NCBI GenBank assembly: GCA_029547185.1 | Contig: JAKPPU010000004.1 | Coordinates: forward strand, 1 to 64,000 | DNA length: 64,000 nt | DNA from: Deltaproteobacteria bacterium | GTDB lineage: Bacteria > Desulfobacterota > Desulfomonilia > UBA1062 | Direction of reading: 5' to 3' | Part shown: positions 17,650-26,576 of the stretch, one piece after another | Position numbering within the stretch: the stretch's first letter is position 1 | Layout: each line of letters opens with the position of its first letter | The notes under the pieces: generated by a model | Seen by the model: only the letters and a program-made list of their open reading frames with translations | The model's database searches: none | What the model was told of the DNA's origin: nothing | Position numbers and translations under genes: made by a program

Positions 17650-19296
17650 ATGAAGAAGCCAACACTAGGCGCTGTTATGATCGTCAAGAACGAGGAAAAG
17701 AACCTCGGTGGTATACTCTCCGATATCCACGATGTCATGGACGAGATCTGTATCGTGGATACCGGATCCTCAGACAGAACCATCCCTCTTGCAGAATCCT
17801 TCGGTGCCAGGATAGAGCACTTTCCCTGGAGAGACGACTTCTCTGCAGCACGGAACCATTCTCTCGGATGTGCGCATTCAGACTACCTGATCTGGCTGGA
17901 TGCCGACGACAGGATCGACGAGAACGATCGGGAAGCTCTCCGGATACTCAAATTGCACCTGCGGCCCGAAAAAGACAAGGCCTATATGCTGAAGATCCTC
18001 GGCAGGTCGGATGACATGCCTGATACCGTGAGCTATCAGACCCGGATCATTCCGAACAGGAACGGTGTATGCTTCGAAGGCAGGGTCCACGAACAGATCC
18101 TTCCTTCGCTGAAGAGGTCCGCCATAGAAGTGGAACCTGTCGACATAGCCATCCGGCATACCGGCTATCATGACCGTGATGTGCGGATGGCAAAATCCAG
18201 GCGGAACCTTGAGATCCTTACGGAGGAGCTCAAGGCCGGGAAAGATACTGCAAGTCAGCACTTCTTCATGGCCATGGCCTGCATCGGCATGGAAGACTGC
18301 GAACAGTGCCTCGAACATCTCTTTATCGCACGGCAAAAGCGGAGCAACGAGGATTGGCTCCACTTCAGCTATACCGTATCGACGGACTGCCTGCTCAGGC
18401 TGGAGCGAATCGAAGACGCCCTCACCGAGATCACCCGGGGTACAATCATCTTCAAGGATAGTCCCCTCCTGCACTATTACCTCGGGCTCGTGTGTATGAA
18501 GGCCGAGCGTTTCACTGAAGCGGCTGCAGCTTTTGAGAAGGCCGCCTCATTGCCGCAAAGGATCGACTCATACCCTCTTCCTCCGGATCTGAACACAGCC
18601 ATCATACTCCAGTTGGGCAAGGCCCTGGAAAAAGCAGGAAGCCCGGGTAGAGCAATCGAGACTTACAGACGCGCACTTAAATCCGGATCCCAGAATAAAA
18701 TCCTGAACCAGGCTCTGGGCACAACACTGCTCCAAACCGGCAAAATAGATGATGCCCTGCTTCATCTTGGTAAAGCCAGGGAGTTGTCCTCTACTGTTGA
18801 CTCTGCCCTATGGGAGAGTCTCGCAAGGGTTCATCTTTTCCAGAAGAATCATGATCGGGCGCATGCCCTGTATCTCGAAATCTTACGCGATAATCCGGAT
18901 CACCAGCATGCTTTGGCCGGCATCCTGGATACGAGCATCGGATTGGATGATATCGACACGTTCCTCTCTGCACTCGAGAAACTTCTCCTCATTTCCGGCA
19001 TCCCTATACCGGAAGCTGAGATTGAATCTCTTGTCCAATGTGCGGAGCTGTGCATGAAAATAGCATCACGCATTAAAGAAGACGGGGACAGAGGCCTGGC
19101 CAGGCACCTCGCCGAGATCGCGTTGCGGCTGGACGCTTCCTGCGTGAATGCCTACCTTCTGTTAGCCGACTTGTCTGCGGAAGAGGAAGATACTCTGCGG
19201 ATGATTGAAGGACTTGAGGCCGCATTGAAAAGTGGTGCAGATGGTGAGGAGATAATGAAGAGACTTGATGCGGCCAAGCTTTCCAGCAGCCGATAA
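17650..19296 (+). CDS. GT2 glycosyltransferase with TPR tail
   Basis: 548 aa. The N-terminal GT2 fold (about 1-225) has MIVKNEEKNLGG, IVDTGSSDRT and LDADDRID near residues 82-90; helical TPR repeats fill the rest. It is paralogous to the protein at 5401-6930, sharing the same architecture and motif spacing. It follows the two giant transferases by 29 bp on the same strand (AGGGATG upstream), so all three probably form one operon. It runs convergently to the Sel1-repeat gene 20 bp away. Confidence 0.88.
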   Translation: MKKPTLGAVMIVKNEEKNLGGILSDIHDVMDEICIVDTGSSDRTIPLAESFGARIEHFPWRDDFSAARNHSLGCAHSDYLIWLDADDRIDENDREALRILKLHLRPEKDKAYMLKILGRSDDMPDTVSYQTRIIPNRNGVCFEGRVHEQILPSLKRSAIEVEPVDIAIRHTGYHDRDVRMAKSRRNLEILTEELKAGKDTASQHFFMAMACIGMEDCEQCLEHLFIARQKRSNEDWLHFSYTVSTDCLLRLERIEDALTEITRGTIIFKDSPLLHYYLGLVCMKAERFTEAAAAFEKAASLPQRIDSYPLPPDLNTAIILQLGKALEKAGSPGRAIETYRRALKSGSQNKILNQALGTTLLQTGKIDDALLHLGKARELSSTVDSALWESLARVHLFQKNHDRAHALYLEILRDNPDHQHALAGILDTSIGLDDIDTFLSALEKLLLISGIPIPEAEIESLVQCAELCMKIASRIKEDGDRGLARHLAEIALRLDASCVNAYLLLADLSAEEEDTLRMIEGLEAALKSGADGEEIMKRLDAAKLSSSR

Positions 19297-19316
19297 GATC
19301 AAACCTCAGAGATACT

Positions 19317-19787
19317 CTATCTCCTCTTCGGCTTCCATTCATCGGCCATTCTCTTGGCTTCGGCGATTTCACCCGGGCTCATCTTGCTTGCGACTATCCT
19401 GCGCACTTCTTTTGAGCTCAGGTTTCCCCCCCGGGCAGCCAGATCCAGCCACATGTATGCCAGGATGTAGTTCTGCGTAATCCCTTTGCCCAGGTGGTAC
19501 ATGTTGCCGAGCTGGTATTGTGCTATAGCGTTGCCCTGCTCTGCAGCCTTCCAATACCACTGGGCGGCCCTTGTGTAATCCTGTTGGACGCCCTGGCCTG
19601 TCTCATAGAGATAGCCTACAAATACTTGCGCCTGCGGGTCGCCCTGCTGGGCGGGAAGGAGATTTTCCTTCAGGATGGCATCTGACTCTTCAAAATCATC
19701 ACTTTGTGCGGGAATGGAATACCCCGAAAGAATCAAGCATGTACTTGCGATGATCACCAGGACCATAACCAGCCCACACCTGCTCAT
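19317..19787 (-). CDS. Secreted Sel1-repeat protein
   Basis: 156 aa with a hydrophobic signal segment (VMVLVIIASTCLILSGYSI, about 7-25) and two clear Sel1-type helical repeats (GDPQAQVFVGYLYETGQGV; GNAIAQYQLGNMYHLGKGI). A partial third repeat (ILAYMWLDLAARGG) follows. Sel1 repeats mediate protein-protein contacts; the partner is unknown. The start at 19787 was chosen because the signal peptide begins there after a G-rich site; an ATG at 19880 would add 31 non-conserved residues. Confidence 0.82.
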   Translation of the reverse strand: MSRCGLVMVLVIIASTCLILSGYSIPAQSDDFEESDAILKENLLPAQQGDPQAQVFVGYLYETGQGVQQDYTRAAQWYWKAAEQGNAIAQYQLGNMYHLGKGITQNYILAYMWLDLAARGGNLSSKEVRRIVASKMSPGEIAEAKRMADEWKPKRR

Positions 19788-20185
19788 AGAGCCCCCACTC
19801 TCCCCTCTTTGACAGAACAATGCTTTTCCATTTAACTCCCTTAGGATAAAGAGATCTTTGAAACAAGTCAATACCTTCAATGCACTGCTGCCTAATGAAC
19901 AGAACTGTCTTCGGATCGGGCGAACTTCAGAGCCGGAGCGTTCGCCCTTTACCTCCTGGAAATATGAATGGGAACTCGGTCATTGACCGAATGTACCAAG
20001 TTGGGTTATTTAGGGAATTGCTGCGCCCTTTTGGCTTGCTAGCTCAAGCCTATGATTGGGGTACGAAGCACTGGCTGGAGAGGAGTTGATCTGATCCCGA
20101 TCGCTTATCGATGACTCATTGCCGGCAGGAAGAGAAGCTCAGCCTATGCTGATGCCGGCCGGTCGTAGCAGGGAGCCGGCAGAGA
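19788..20185. other. Intergenic region without recognised gene
   Basis: Between two divergent genes. A 69-codon frame (19880-20089) has no family resemblance or ribosome binding site and is not called. No RNA gene was recognised. Confidence 0.4.
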
Positions 20186-20848
20186 TTGAAAAGAAAAAGA
20201 AGATACTTTATTGTGTTATGCATTGCTGCCATAATCCTCGGCATCTTGCTTATCCTGGCATCCCATTCACCGAACTACCTCTTATTCCGGGAGCAGCCCA
20301 GGTCGTCCGACTGTATCATTCCGCTCCTCGGAAAGGAATACCTCGAGAGGAAGAAGGAAGCATACCAGCTGATCTCGGAAGGCTACTCGAATGTCCTGCT
20401 CATACCTCCCCGCTACAGACTGGTAAAGGTGACAGAGCGCATGGAAAGAGTGCCGATTCAGGTAAAGGAGGCCCTCTCTGAATTATCGATCAACGCTTAT
20501 AAGGTCAATCCGCAATACTACTGGCATGAGAATACTCACATTGAGCTCATCCTCGCAAAAGAATACATGCGTGCATACGGTTTCGATTCTGCCATAATCG
20601 TCAGCTCTCCCTATCATATGCGCAGGGTAAAGCTTCTGACAGAGTTGGTTTTCCCAGAAGAAAAGTATACCATCACCTGCGTACCTGACAGGTACGAGCA
20701 CGTCCACGACCCCTGGTGGAAAAGCAGGAAAGATGTTACGTGGATCGCAATGGAGTATACCAAGATCACGTGGTTTCTCATTTATCAGAGATTCTCGGAG
20801 CTGCTGACTGCAATCAAACATTTCTCTGCTCAGATCCTCCAGGGATAA
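20186..20848 (+). CDS. YdcF/SanA/ElyC-like (DUF218) membrane-anchored protein
   Basis: 220 aa with a basic N-terminus and one membrane helix (about 8-26). A DUF218-like domain follows: DCIIPLLGKEYLERKKEAYQ, GYSNVLLIP, NTHIELILAKEYM and IVSSPYHMRRV. The last two match the family motifs built around 'N-T-x-E' and 'V-T-S-x-x-H-M-x-R'. Relatives act in envelope integrity and in polysaccharide processing, but the reaction is unsettled. The start is a TTG preceded by GGGAG. The position next to the glycosyltransferase cluster fits an envelope role. Confidence 0.68.
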   Translation: MKRKRRYFIVLCIAAIILGILLILASHSPNYLLFREQPRSSDCIIPLLGKEYLERKKEAYQLISEGYSNVLLIPPRYRLVKVTERMERVPIQVKEALSELSINAYKVNPQYYWHENTHIELILAKEYMRAYGFDSAIIVSSPYHMRRVKLLTELVFPEEKYTITCVPDRYEHVHDPWWKSRKDVTWIAMEYTKITWFLIYQRFSELLTAIKHFSAQILQG

Positions 20849-21006
20849 GACTTCCTTCTCGTACCGGTTTCATGATACTCGCCGGTATGAAACAAGATCG
20901 GATTCTTAAGCCATGTTGGAGACGCCTGCGAACGAATCCGGGCTCCTCTATCATTTCTCAAGAATGGAATGAGCGTTCCCCTGCTGGCACGGGATTTGAT
21001 TAAATA

Positions 21007-21031
21007 AGAGGAGAGGTATTGCATCTCCTCT
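21007..21031. repeat. 8-bp inverted repeat downstream of the YdcF-like gene
   Basis: AGAGGAGA and TCTCCTCT flank a 9-nt loop about 160 bp after the gene. No T-run follows, so a terminator role is doubtful. Confidence 0.25.
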
Positions 21032-21128
21032 CTTGGGTGAGCATGTCGAGACATGGTATCATGGCAACGCGGATGAATATGAACAAGCAATGTAAGTAGG
21101 ATCACTGTCGACCAGAGGAAAGACAACC

Positions 21129-21410
21129 ATGAAAAACACGATCGACGAAGTACGAGAGCTGGCCGTAGAAAAGACCAATGAACTCATGGTCATTCTCGAC
21201 CAGCTCAAGGGCACCAAAGATGAAAAGGCTGTTCTTCAGCTCTTGGTGAGCAGGCTTTTTGAGCGGGGACATTCCCGTGCCCTCAAGGATGCTATCAGCA
21301 GCCATTTCCTCGCCCGGGCAAATGCGATGTACCATCAAGGGCAACCGGGTCATAAAAATGAAGCCATTTTTTTGTTCAAGCTGTCCAGCCGAGTGAAGTC
21401 TGCCTGGTGA
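21129..21410 (+). CDS. Small hypothetical protein
   Basis: 93 aa, predicted to be mostly helical (KNTIDEVRELAVEKTNELMV at the start), with no signal peptide or cysteine. GAGGAAAG about 7 bp upstream supports translation. No family was recognised. It stands alone between the YdcF-like gene and tRNA-Pro. Confidence 0.5.
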   Translation: MKNTIDEVRELAVEKTNELMVILDQLKGTKDEKAVLQLLVSRLFERGHSRALKDAISSHFLARANAMYHQGQPGHKNEAIFLFKLSSRVKSAW

Positions 21411-21569
21411 TCTTTTCGTGCTCTTCGGTCTCGTGGTAGAGATGGAAATTCTTGGGGTTATGTCCAAGAAGTGGAGAAACGACCTTGAGGCTGACGAGGA
21501 GGGATGCCATCATCCACTGTAAACGCATAGGCTTCTCCGGACTCGAACTCCGGCGAGGAGCAAGGCAAC

Positions 21570-21686
21570 ATGAACGATGGGAAACAATTCGGTTCACCTT
21601 ATGAAAAGGATAAAATCAAGGACAAGACTGTGCGTGAAGCGTTAAAAATTGTAACCGGACGTGGATCAATACCTGTAGCCGGATAG
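21570..21686 (+). CDS. Possible 38-aa small protein
   Basis: A short frame beginning MNDGKQFGSPYEKDKIKDKT with GAGGAG about 9 bp upstream. It is strongly charged and ends PVAG. There is no known homology; the good ribosome binding site is the only support. The rest of 21411-21788 shows no gene. Confidence 0.3.
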   Translation: MNDGKQFGSPYEKDKIKDKTVREALKIVTGRGSIPVAG

Positions 21687-21788
21687 CTGAAACTCAAGAG
21701 TATCTTCTTTTTCCATCTTCCTGCCGCTCATCAGGAACAAGGAGATACCGGGAAAACATATCACAAGTGATGTTATTTCTATAAATGA

Positions 21789-21865
21789 TGGTCGGGACGA
21801 GAGGATTTGAACCTCCGACCCCCTGAACCCCATTCAGGTGCGCTACCAGACTGCGCTACGTCCCG
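21789..21865 (-). tRNA. tRNA-Pro (anticodon GGG)
   Basis: A 77-nt cloverleaf. The 5' end is CGGGACG; the anticodon arm is CCTGA-ATGGGGT-TCAGG with GGG at the anticodon. The T-arm contains GGTTCAAATCC, and the 3' end CGTCCCG-A-CCA has CCA encoded. GGG reads CCC/CCU proline codons. Confidence 0.96.
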
Positions 21866-22031
21866 AAACCGTTACCCTTGCTACCATAGGCATAAAGATG
21901 GTGTCAAGCGCAAGGGATTCAATATCCATAAACTTTGTGCAAAGGTAAAAACCTGCATCCTGTATGATCCAGATCATACGGAAAGGGCAGTATGAAGAGG
22001 ATCTCCACAAGATTACCTGATGAAAGATGGG

Positions 22032-23219
22032 CTACCTGATCCTCCGGCTGCCGGAACTGTTATCCGCAACCATGGTCGGTTCGGCGAAGTAATAACGGAT
22101 AATGTTCTTTGCCAGGTCATGTGCTTCAGGCCAGTGGCTGCTGTCGCGGATAACGAGGCAGCCGATGGTGATCGACTCGCCTGTGGAGGGATTCTCGGCA
22201 AACCCCATGAACCAATTGCGCCTCCCCTCCGGCTCCACCCCGTTGATGCTTCCGCTCTTTCCACCGATAGTGAGCTCTTTGAGCACGCGATCAGAGCGGC
22301 TGTTGCTGAATGCGCGGGAAACGGTCCCGTTCTTGACGGTCTGGCACATCATGGCACGCAGTTCCTCCGCCGTTTCCCTGCACATGACCTGCTCCGATGC
22401 AGAGTCGCTGGCTTTGAGGATCTTGGGCCTGACCATGGCGCCATCGTTCAGCACGGCGCTGACCATCTGGGCTGCATGAACCGGAGAGACTCTGGTATAG
22501 CGGTTGTACCCGCTCGCCAGCTCGGCGAGATTGAACTGACTCTCCGGAATAAAGACGGTGCTCGGCGTGCTCTGGCAATCGACAACAGGTGCCTTCCAGA
22601 ACCCGAGCCTCATGGCAGTGAGAAGCAGGGGGCCCTCTCCCAGGTTCATGGCTCCGATCTTTCCGAATATCACGTTATTCGAGGAGGCAAAGGCCCGTGC
22701 GAGGGTGACTTCTGTCGCCCACCGCTTGCTTTCCTTCGCGCTGATCTGACTCTTGTAGAGCGTATGGGCATTGCCGGTGTAGGTGCATGTCGAACCCACC
22801 GACATTCCTGCATAATCGATCGCGGCAGTCGCTGTGACCACCTTGAAGAGGCTTGCTGCGAGATATGAATTCAGGCATAGGCTGTCATCCTCTCCCGATG
22901 AATCCTTGCCATACATTGCAAGGATTTCTCCTGTGCGAGGATTCAAAACCACCACTGTTACAAATCCCGCCTTCGCCTTTTTTGATGCAGAGGCAATGTA
23001 CTCCTGGAGATCCCAGTTTATTGTGAGATTCTTATCCTTGATCAGTCGAGGTGTTATTACCTGGAGCGAGCTCATCGAGACTACAGGCTGCCGGGATTGG
23101 GATTTTACTACTCCTGCCTCACCTGGCTGATCTGAGAAAATCAGAAGGAAAACAACTGTAACAATAAAAGGGATACACATATACCGGATAAAAAAAGAGC
23201 ACGGTCTCTTCATCATCAA
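22032..23219 (-). CDS. Penicillin-binding protein, transpeptidase domain only
   Basis: 395 aa with an N-terminal membrane anchor (about 13-29) and a penicillin-binding transpeptidase domain (about 85-385). All three active-site motifs are visible: S123-L-F-K126 (nucleophile Ser), S180-N-N and K321-S-G. It lacks the N-terminal dimerisation domain of class B PBPs, so it is shorter than FtsI or PBP2 (about 570-630 aa). It should cross-link peptidoglycan or act as a D,D-transpeptidase in the periplasm. It is a single gene ending about 170 bp from tRNA-Pro. Confidence 0.87.
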   Translation of the reverse strand: MMMKRPCSFFIRYMCIPFIVTVVFLLIFSDQPGEAGVVKSQSRQPVVSMSSLQVITPRLIKDKNLTINWDLQEYIASASKKAKAGFVTVVVLNPRTGEILAMYGKDSSGEDDSLCLNSYLAASLFKVVTATAAIDYAGMSVGSTCTYTGNAHTLYKSQISAKESKRWATEVTLARAFASSNNVIFGKIGAMNLGEGPLLLTAMRLGFWKAPVVDCQSTPSTVFIPESQFNLAELASGYNRYTRVSPVHAAQMVSAVLNDGAMVRPKILKASDSASEQVMCRETAEELRAMMCQTVKNGTVSRAFSNSRSDRVLKELTIGGKSGSINGVEPEGRRNWFMGFAENPSTGESITIGCLVIRDSSHWPEAHDLAKNIIRYYFAEPTMVADNSSGSRRIR

Positions 23220-23590
23220 TGCCCCGTTTTATCTTTATAGTTTAAGATCTTATAACCGATGGCGAACAATTCTTTTATACTCTCACAGCAAGCCGATTAA
23301 TGTCAATGATCCTGCTCTGCTGCACTATTCTATTTAATCGGAAAAGTCAAAGCCGGACTCAAGGACAAATTCGATAAAGGAGCATTTACTGACCCGCTCA
23401 CTGAAACAGGAGCAAATGAGAAGGAAAGAGCTGGCTTGTTGAAAATCATATCCTGTTCTGTTAGGTTCGTGTACAGCAGGATTGTGCGAAATGCATCATC
23501 ATCTGATCTGGGATGGTTTGGTCATTTTATGCTGGAACTCTTGCGAGAGGCTTGTTATCCATCCTCCTTGAATATGAATGAGGAACGGGT
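23220..23590. other. Intergenic region upstream of pheA
   Basis: Holds the divergent promoters of the PBP gene and the aromatic amino acid operon by position. No gene, leader peptide with a Phe/Tyr run, or riboswitch was recognised. Confidence 0.4.
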
Positions 23591-24667
23591 ATGGAAAAGG
23601 ATATCGAGACAATAAGAAATGAGATCGACGCCGTCGACAATGAGCTCTTGAGGCTCATCCAGAAGCGGTGTGAACTCTCCCTGGAAATGGGCAGGATCAA
23701 GCACAGGGACAATCTGAATACCTTCGACCCCTCTCGGGAAGCATCCATCATAGAACGCCTGTTCTCAGCCGTCCGGCCGCCGGTTACAAAAGTCCTGGTG
23801 GAGAGGCTTTTTACCGAGATCTTCAGTTTCTCGCGATCGCTCCAGGAAAAGAAAAAAATCGCCTACCTCGGCCCCGAGGGAAGCTACTCTCATCAGGCCG
23901 CCCACATGGTCTTCGGCCAGGATTCCGACCTCCTTCCCCAGAAGGATATAGAGACCGTGATTACCGAGGTGATGACCCGTCAGGCGGAGCTCGGCGTGGT
24001 TCCGGTGGAAAACTCCAGCGAAGGAATGATCAACCGCACCCTCGACATGATGGCCGATTCAAGGCTCTTCGTGTGCCAGGAAATCATGCTTCCCATACGA
24101 AATTGCCTCCTTTCCGCCGAGGCCATGGAGAATATCAGGAAGGTGTACTCGCACCCTCAGGCGCTTGCCCAGTGCAGAAACTGGCTTATGAACAATCTCC
24201 CCGGTGTTCAGACAGTAGAATCGCCGAGCACCTCCCTTGCGGCGCTGGCAGCGAGCAGAGAGGGGCACAGCGCCGCCATAGCCTCTTCCCTGGCAGCAGA
24301 GCTCTATGGCCTGACCGTTCTCGCCGAGAATATCAATGACCGGCAGGAAAATATCACTCGCTTCTGGGTGATAGCCCGTGAACCCGCCCCCATTGTCGGA
24401 AAGGCGAAGACATCGATCATCGTGACCCTGGAGAACGTACCCGGCGCCCTCTATGATGCTATCGGCGTTTTTGCACGCAAAGAGATCAACCTCACCAAGA
24501 TAGAGTCGAGGCCCTCAAAGAAAAGCCCCTGGGAATACATGTTCTTCATCGACTTTCAGGGGAACCTCCAGGATGAGAAGGTCAGAGCGGCTATGGAAGA
24601 GATCAAATCTTTTACGCGAGAGGTCATCACCCTTGGATCATACCCGGAAGGGAGAGTACTGGATTGA
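23591..24667 (+). CDS. pheA: Chorismate mutase / prephenate dehydratase
   Basis: 358 aa, the bifunctional P-protein making phenylpyruvate from chorismate. An AroQ-type chorismate mutase helix bundle spans about 1-85 (IRNEIDAVDNELLRLIQKR). Prephenate dehydratase starts near 93 (AYLGPEGSYSHQAA) and carries the catalytic NITRFWVI near 254-261. An ACT domain (about 276-355) has the Phe-binding ESRPSK motif near 305. ACT suggests feedback inhibition by phenylalanine. First gene of the operon; overlaps hisC by TTGA. Confidence 0.96.
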   Translation: MEKDIETIRNEIDAVDNELLRLIQKRCELSLEMGRIKHRDNLNTFDPSREASIIERLFSAVRPPVTKVLVERLFTEIFSFSRSLQEKKKIAYLGPEGSYSHQAAHMVFGQDSDLLPQKDIETVITEVMTRQAELGVVPVENSSEGMINRTLDMMADSRLFVCQEIMLPIRNCLLSAEAMENIRKVYSHPQALAQCRNWLMNNLPGVQTVESPSTSLAALAASREGHSAAIASSLAAELYGLTVLAENINDRQENITRFWVIAREPAPIVGKAKTSIIVTLENVPGALYDAIGVFARKEINLTKIESRPSKKSPWEYMFFIDFQGNLQDEKVRAAMEEIKSFTREVITLGSYPEGRVLD

Positions 24668-25752
24668 AAGAACCCAAGCCAACCTCATGGATCAGGAAGA
24701 TCCCGCCTTACGTTCCCGGGATGTCCAAGGATTCGATCACCGAACGATACGGGATCGCCGATCCCATCAAGCTCGCATCCAACGAAAATGCCCTCGGTCC
24801 GAGCCCGAAGGCAGTCGAAGCGATGGAGGATGTCGGGTTGCGCATGCATCTCTATCCCGATCCGGAAGCCGTCGGTCTGCGCACATCCGCTGCTGCCTTC
24901 TTCCGGTGTAGGCCCGAACAGATCATTGCCGGCAACGGATCGGACGAGATCATCGACCTTCTCTGCCGTGCGTATCTCGAGCCCGGCGACGAGGTGATGA
25001 TACCGAACTGCACATTCAGCTACTACCGCATAGCCTCCCTCGTTTGCGGGGCGGATGTCCTCAGCACTTCCATGAGAGACAACGCCATCTGGATCGATGA
25101 TATCCTCGGAAAGGTGTCGGCGAAAACCAAGATCATTTTCATAGCGAATCCCAACAATCCTACAGGGACCTGCCTCAACCGGGATGATATCATGAAGCTC
25201 GTATCCGGCATCCCGGCAGAAACCCTTCTCGTCATAGACGAGGCGTATGCCGCTTTCGTCCGCCGGAAGGACTTTATCCGTGCCACAGACCTCATCAGCG
25301 AGCACGGCAACGTCGCGGCAGCTTACACCCTCTCCAAATCACACGGCCTTGCAGGAGTGAGGATAGGGTTCTGCATCGCCGCCGAATCCATAATCCGCAC
25401 ACTCAATCGCATCAAGCCGCCCTTCAACATGAACATCCTTGCACTCAAGGCAGGAGAGGCGGCTCTCAAAGACGAGGAATTTCTTGCCCGAACCCTGGAA
25501 ATCACCTGGCAGGGACTCGATTATCTCTATGAGCAGATCGAACGGCTCGGCCTCTCCTACATTCCTTCCCAGACGAATTTTGTCCTTATAAAAATCGGCG
25601 GCCGCTGCAGGGAAGTTTTCGAGGGTCTCCTCAAGCGGGGAATCATCACACGCTCGATGACGAGCTTCGGTCTCGACGAATACCTGAGAGTCACGGTAGG
25701 TCTCCCTTGGGAGAACGAGGCCTTCATCGAGGCATTGAGCGGGCTCCTATGA
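24664..25752 (+). CDS. hisC: Histidinol-phosphate/aromatic aminotransferase
   Basis: 362 aa, a fold-type I PLP aminotransferase. SNENALGPSPKAVEAM lies near residues 39-54; NPNNPTGT and the PLP-lysine segment YTLSKSHGLAGVRIGF (Lys near 224) are intact. The length fits HisC. Because it sits between pheA and tyrA it probably also aminates phenylpyruvate or hydroxyphenylpyruvate, as HisC-like enzymes can. It starts at a TTG overlapping the pheA stop and ends in an ATGA overlap with tyrA. Confidence 0.94.
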   Translation: MKEPKPTSWIRKIPPYVPGMSKDSITERYGIADPIKLASNENALGPSPKAVEAMEDVGLRMHLYPDPEAVGLRTSAAAFFRCRPEQIIAGNGSDEIIDLLCRAYLEPGDEVMIPNCTFSYYRIASLVCGADVLSTSMRDNAIWIDDILGKVSAKTKIIFIANPNNPTGTCLNRDDIMKLVSGIPAETLLVIDEAYAAFVRRKDFIRATDLISEHGNVAAAYTLSKSHGLAGVRIGFCIAAESIIRTLNRIKPPFNMNILALKAGEAALKDEEFLARTLEITWQGLDYLYEQIERLGLSYIPSQTNFVLIKIGGRCREVFEGLLKRGIITRSMTSFGLDEYLRVTVGLPWENEAFIEALSGLL

Positions 25753-26576
25753 AGATCACCATTGTCGGGCTCGGACTGATAGGAGCATCCATCGCCAAGG
25801 CTCTGTCGGGAAGGGCTGAGATACGCGGCATCGACCATGAAGGATGCGTCATTGATCAGGCGCTCTCCCAAGGCGTGATCGGCGAGGGGTCGTCCGATCT
25901 TTCTCTGGCAGGGGGAAGCGACATGGTCATCATTGCTGTCCCGGTGGGAAGGATCGTGGAAATTGCCCGAGGCCTCATTCCCCATATCGGTCCGGACACG
26001 CTGATAACCGATACGGGCTCCACTAAGGCCCACATCGTCGAATGCATCGATGAGCTCTGGCCCTGGTTCGTGGGCTCGCATCCCATCGCGGGCAAGGAGG
26101 TTCCCGGATATTCTGCAAGCCAGGCAGACCTTTTCTCCGGCAAGGCAGCCATCATTACACCCAGCAATACGACAAAGAGCGAGTGCATCGAACGGGCCAC
26201 ATGGCTCTGGGAGGAATGCGGGGCCAGGGTCACCGTGATCGATCCCTGCATGCATGATGAGCTGATGGCTGTCATCTCCCATATGCCGCATCTCGTGAGC
26301 TTCGCGTCCATGAGCTTCGCGAGAGATCTGCATATTCACCGGGACCTTCTCGGTGCAGGGTTCAGGGACTTCACGAGGATCGCAGCCTCTGATCCCGTAA
26401 TGTGGAAAGACATCTTCCTTGCAAACAAACAGCATATCCTGCAGCTCATTGACGGATTCATCGGAGAGCTCGGCATGCTGAAAGAAGCGATTCATAAGGA
26501 TGAATCCGCCCGCCTGGAGGAAATTCTCCGTACCTACTCCACCATCAGGAGAGATCTCTATGAAGATAACCGGTGA
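25749..26576 (+). CDS. tyrA: Prephenate dehydrogenase
   Basis: 275 aa. The N-terminal Rossmann fold has GLGLIGAS (6-13). The catalytic His segment is GSHPIAGKEVPGY (about 109-121), and the C-terminal all-helical domain contains HMPHLVSFA. It oxidises prephenate to 4-hydroxyphenylpyruvate. There is no ACT or chorismate mutase extension. The start at 25749 was chosen for the ATGA overlap with hisC and the immediate Rossmann motif; the 3' end overlaps aroA by 17 bp. Confidence 0.94.
   Translation: MKITIVGLGLIGASIAKALSGRAEIRGIDHEGCVIDQALSQGVIGEGSSDLSLAGGSDMVIIAVPVGRIVEIARGLIPHIGPDTLITDTGSTKAHIVECIDELWPWFVGSHPIAGKEVPGYSASQADLFSGKAAIITPSNTTKSECIERATWLWEECGARVTVIDPCMHDELMAVISHMPHLVSFASMSFARDLHIHRDLLGAGFRDFTRIAASDPVMWKDIFLANKQHILQLIDGFIGELGMLKEAIHKDESARLEEILRTYSTIRRDLYEDNR

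Noticed and set aside
19880..20089. 69-codon frame MHCCLMNRT...
   Set aside because: No ribosome binding site and no family resemblance.
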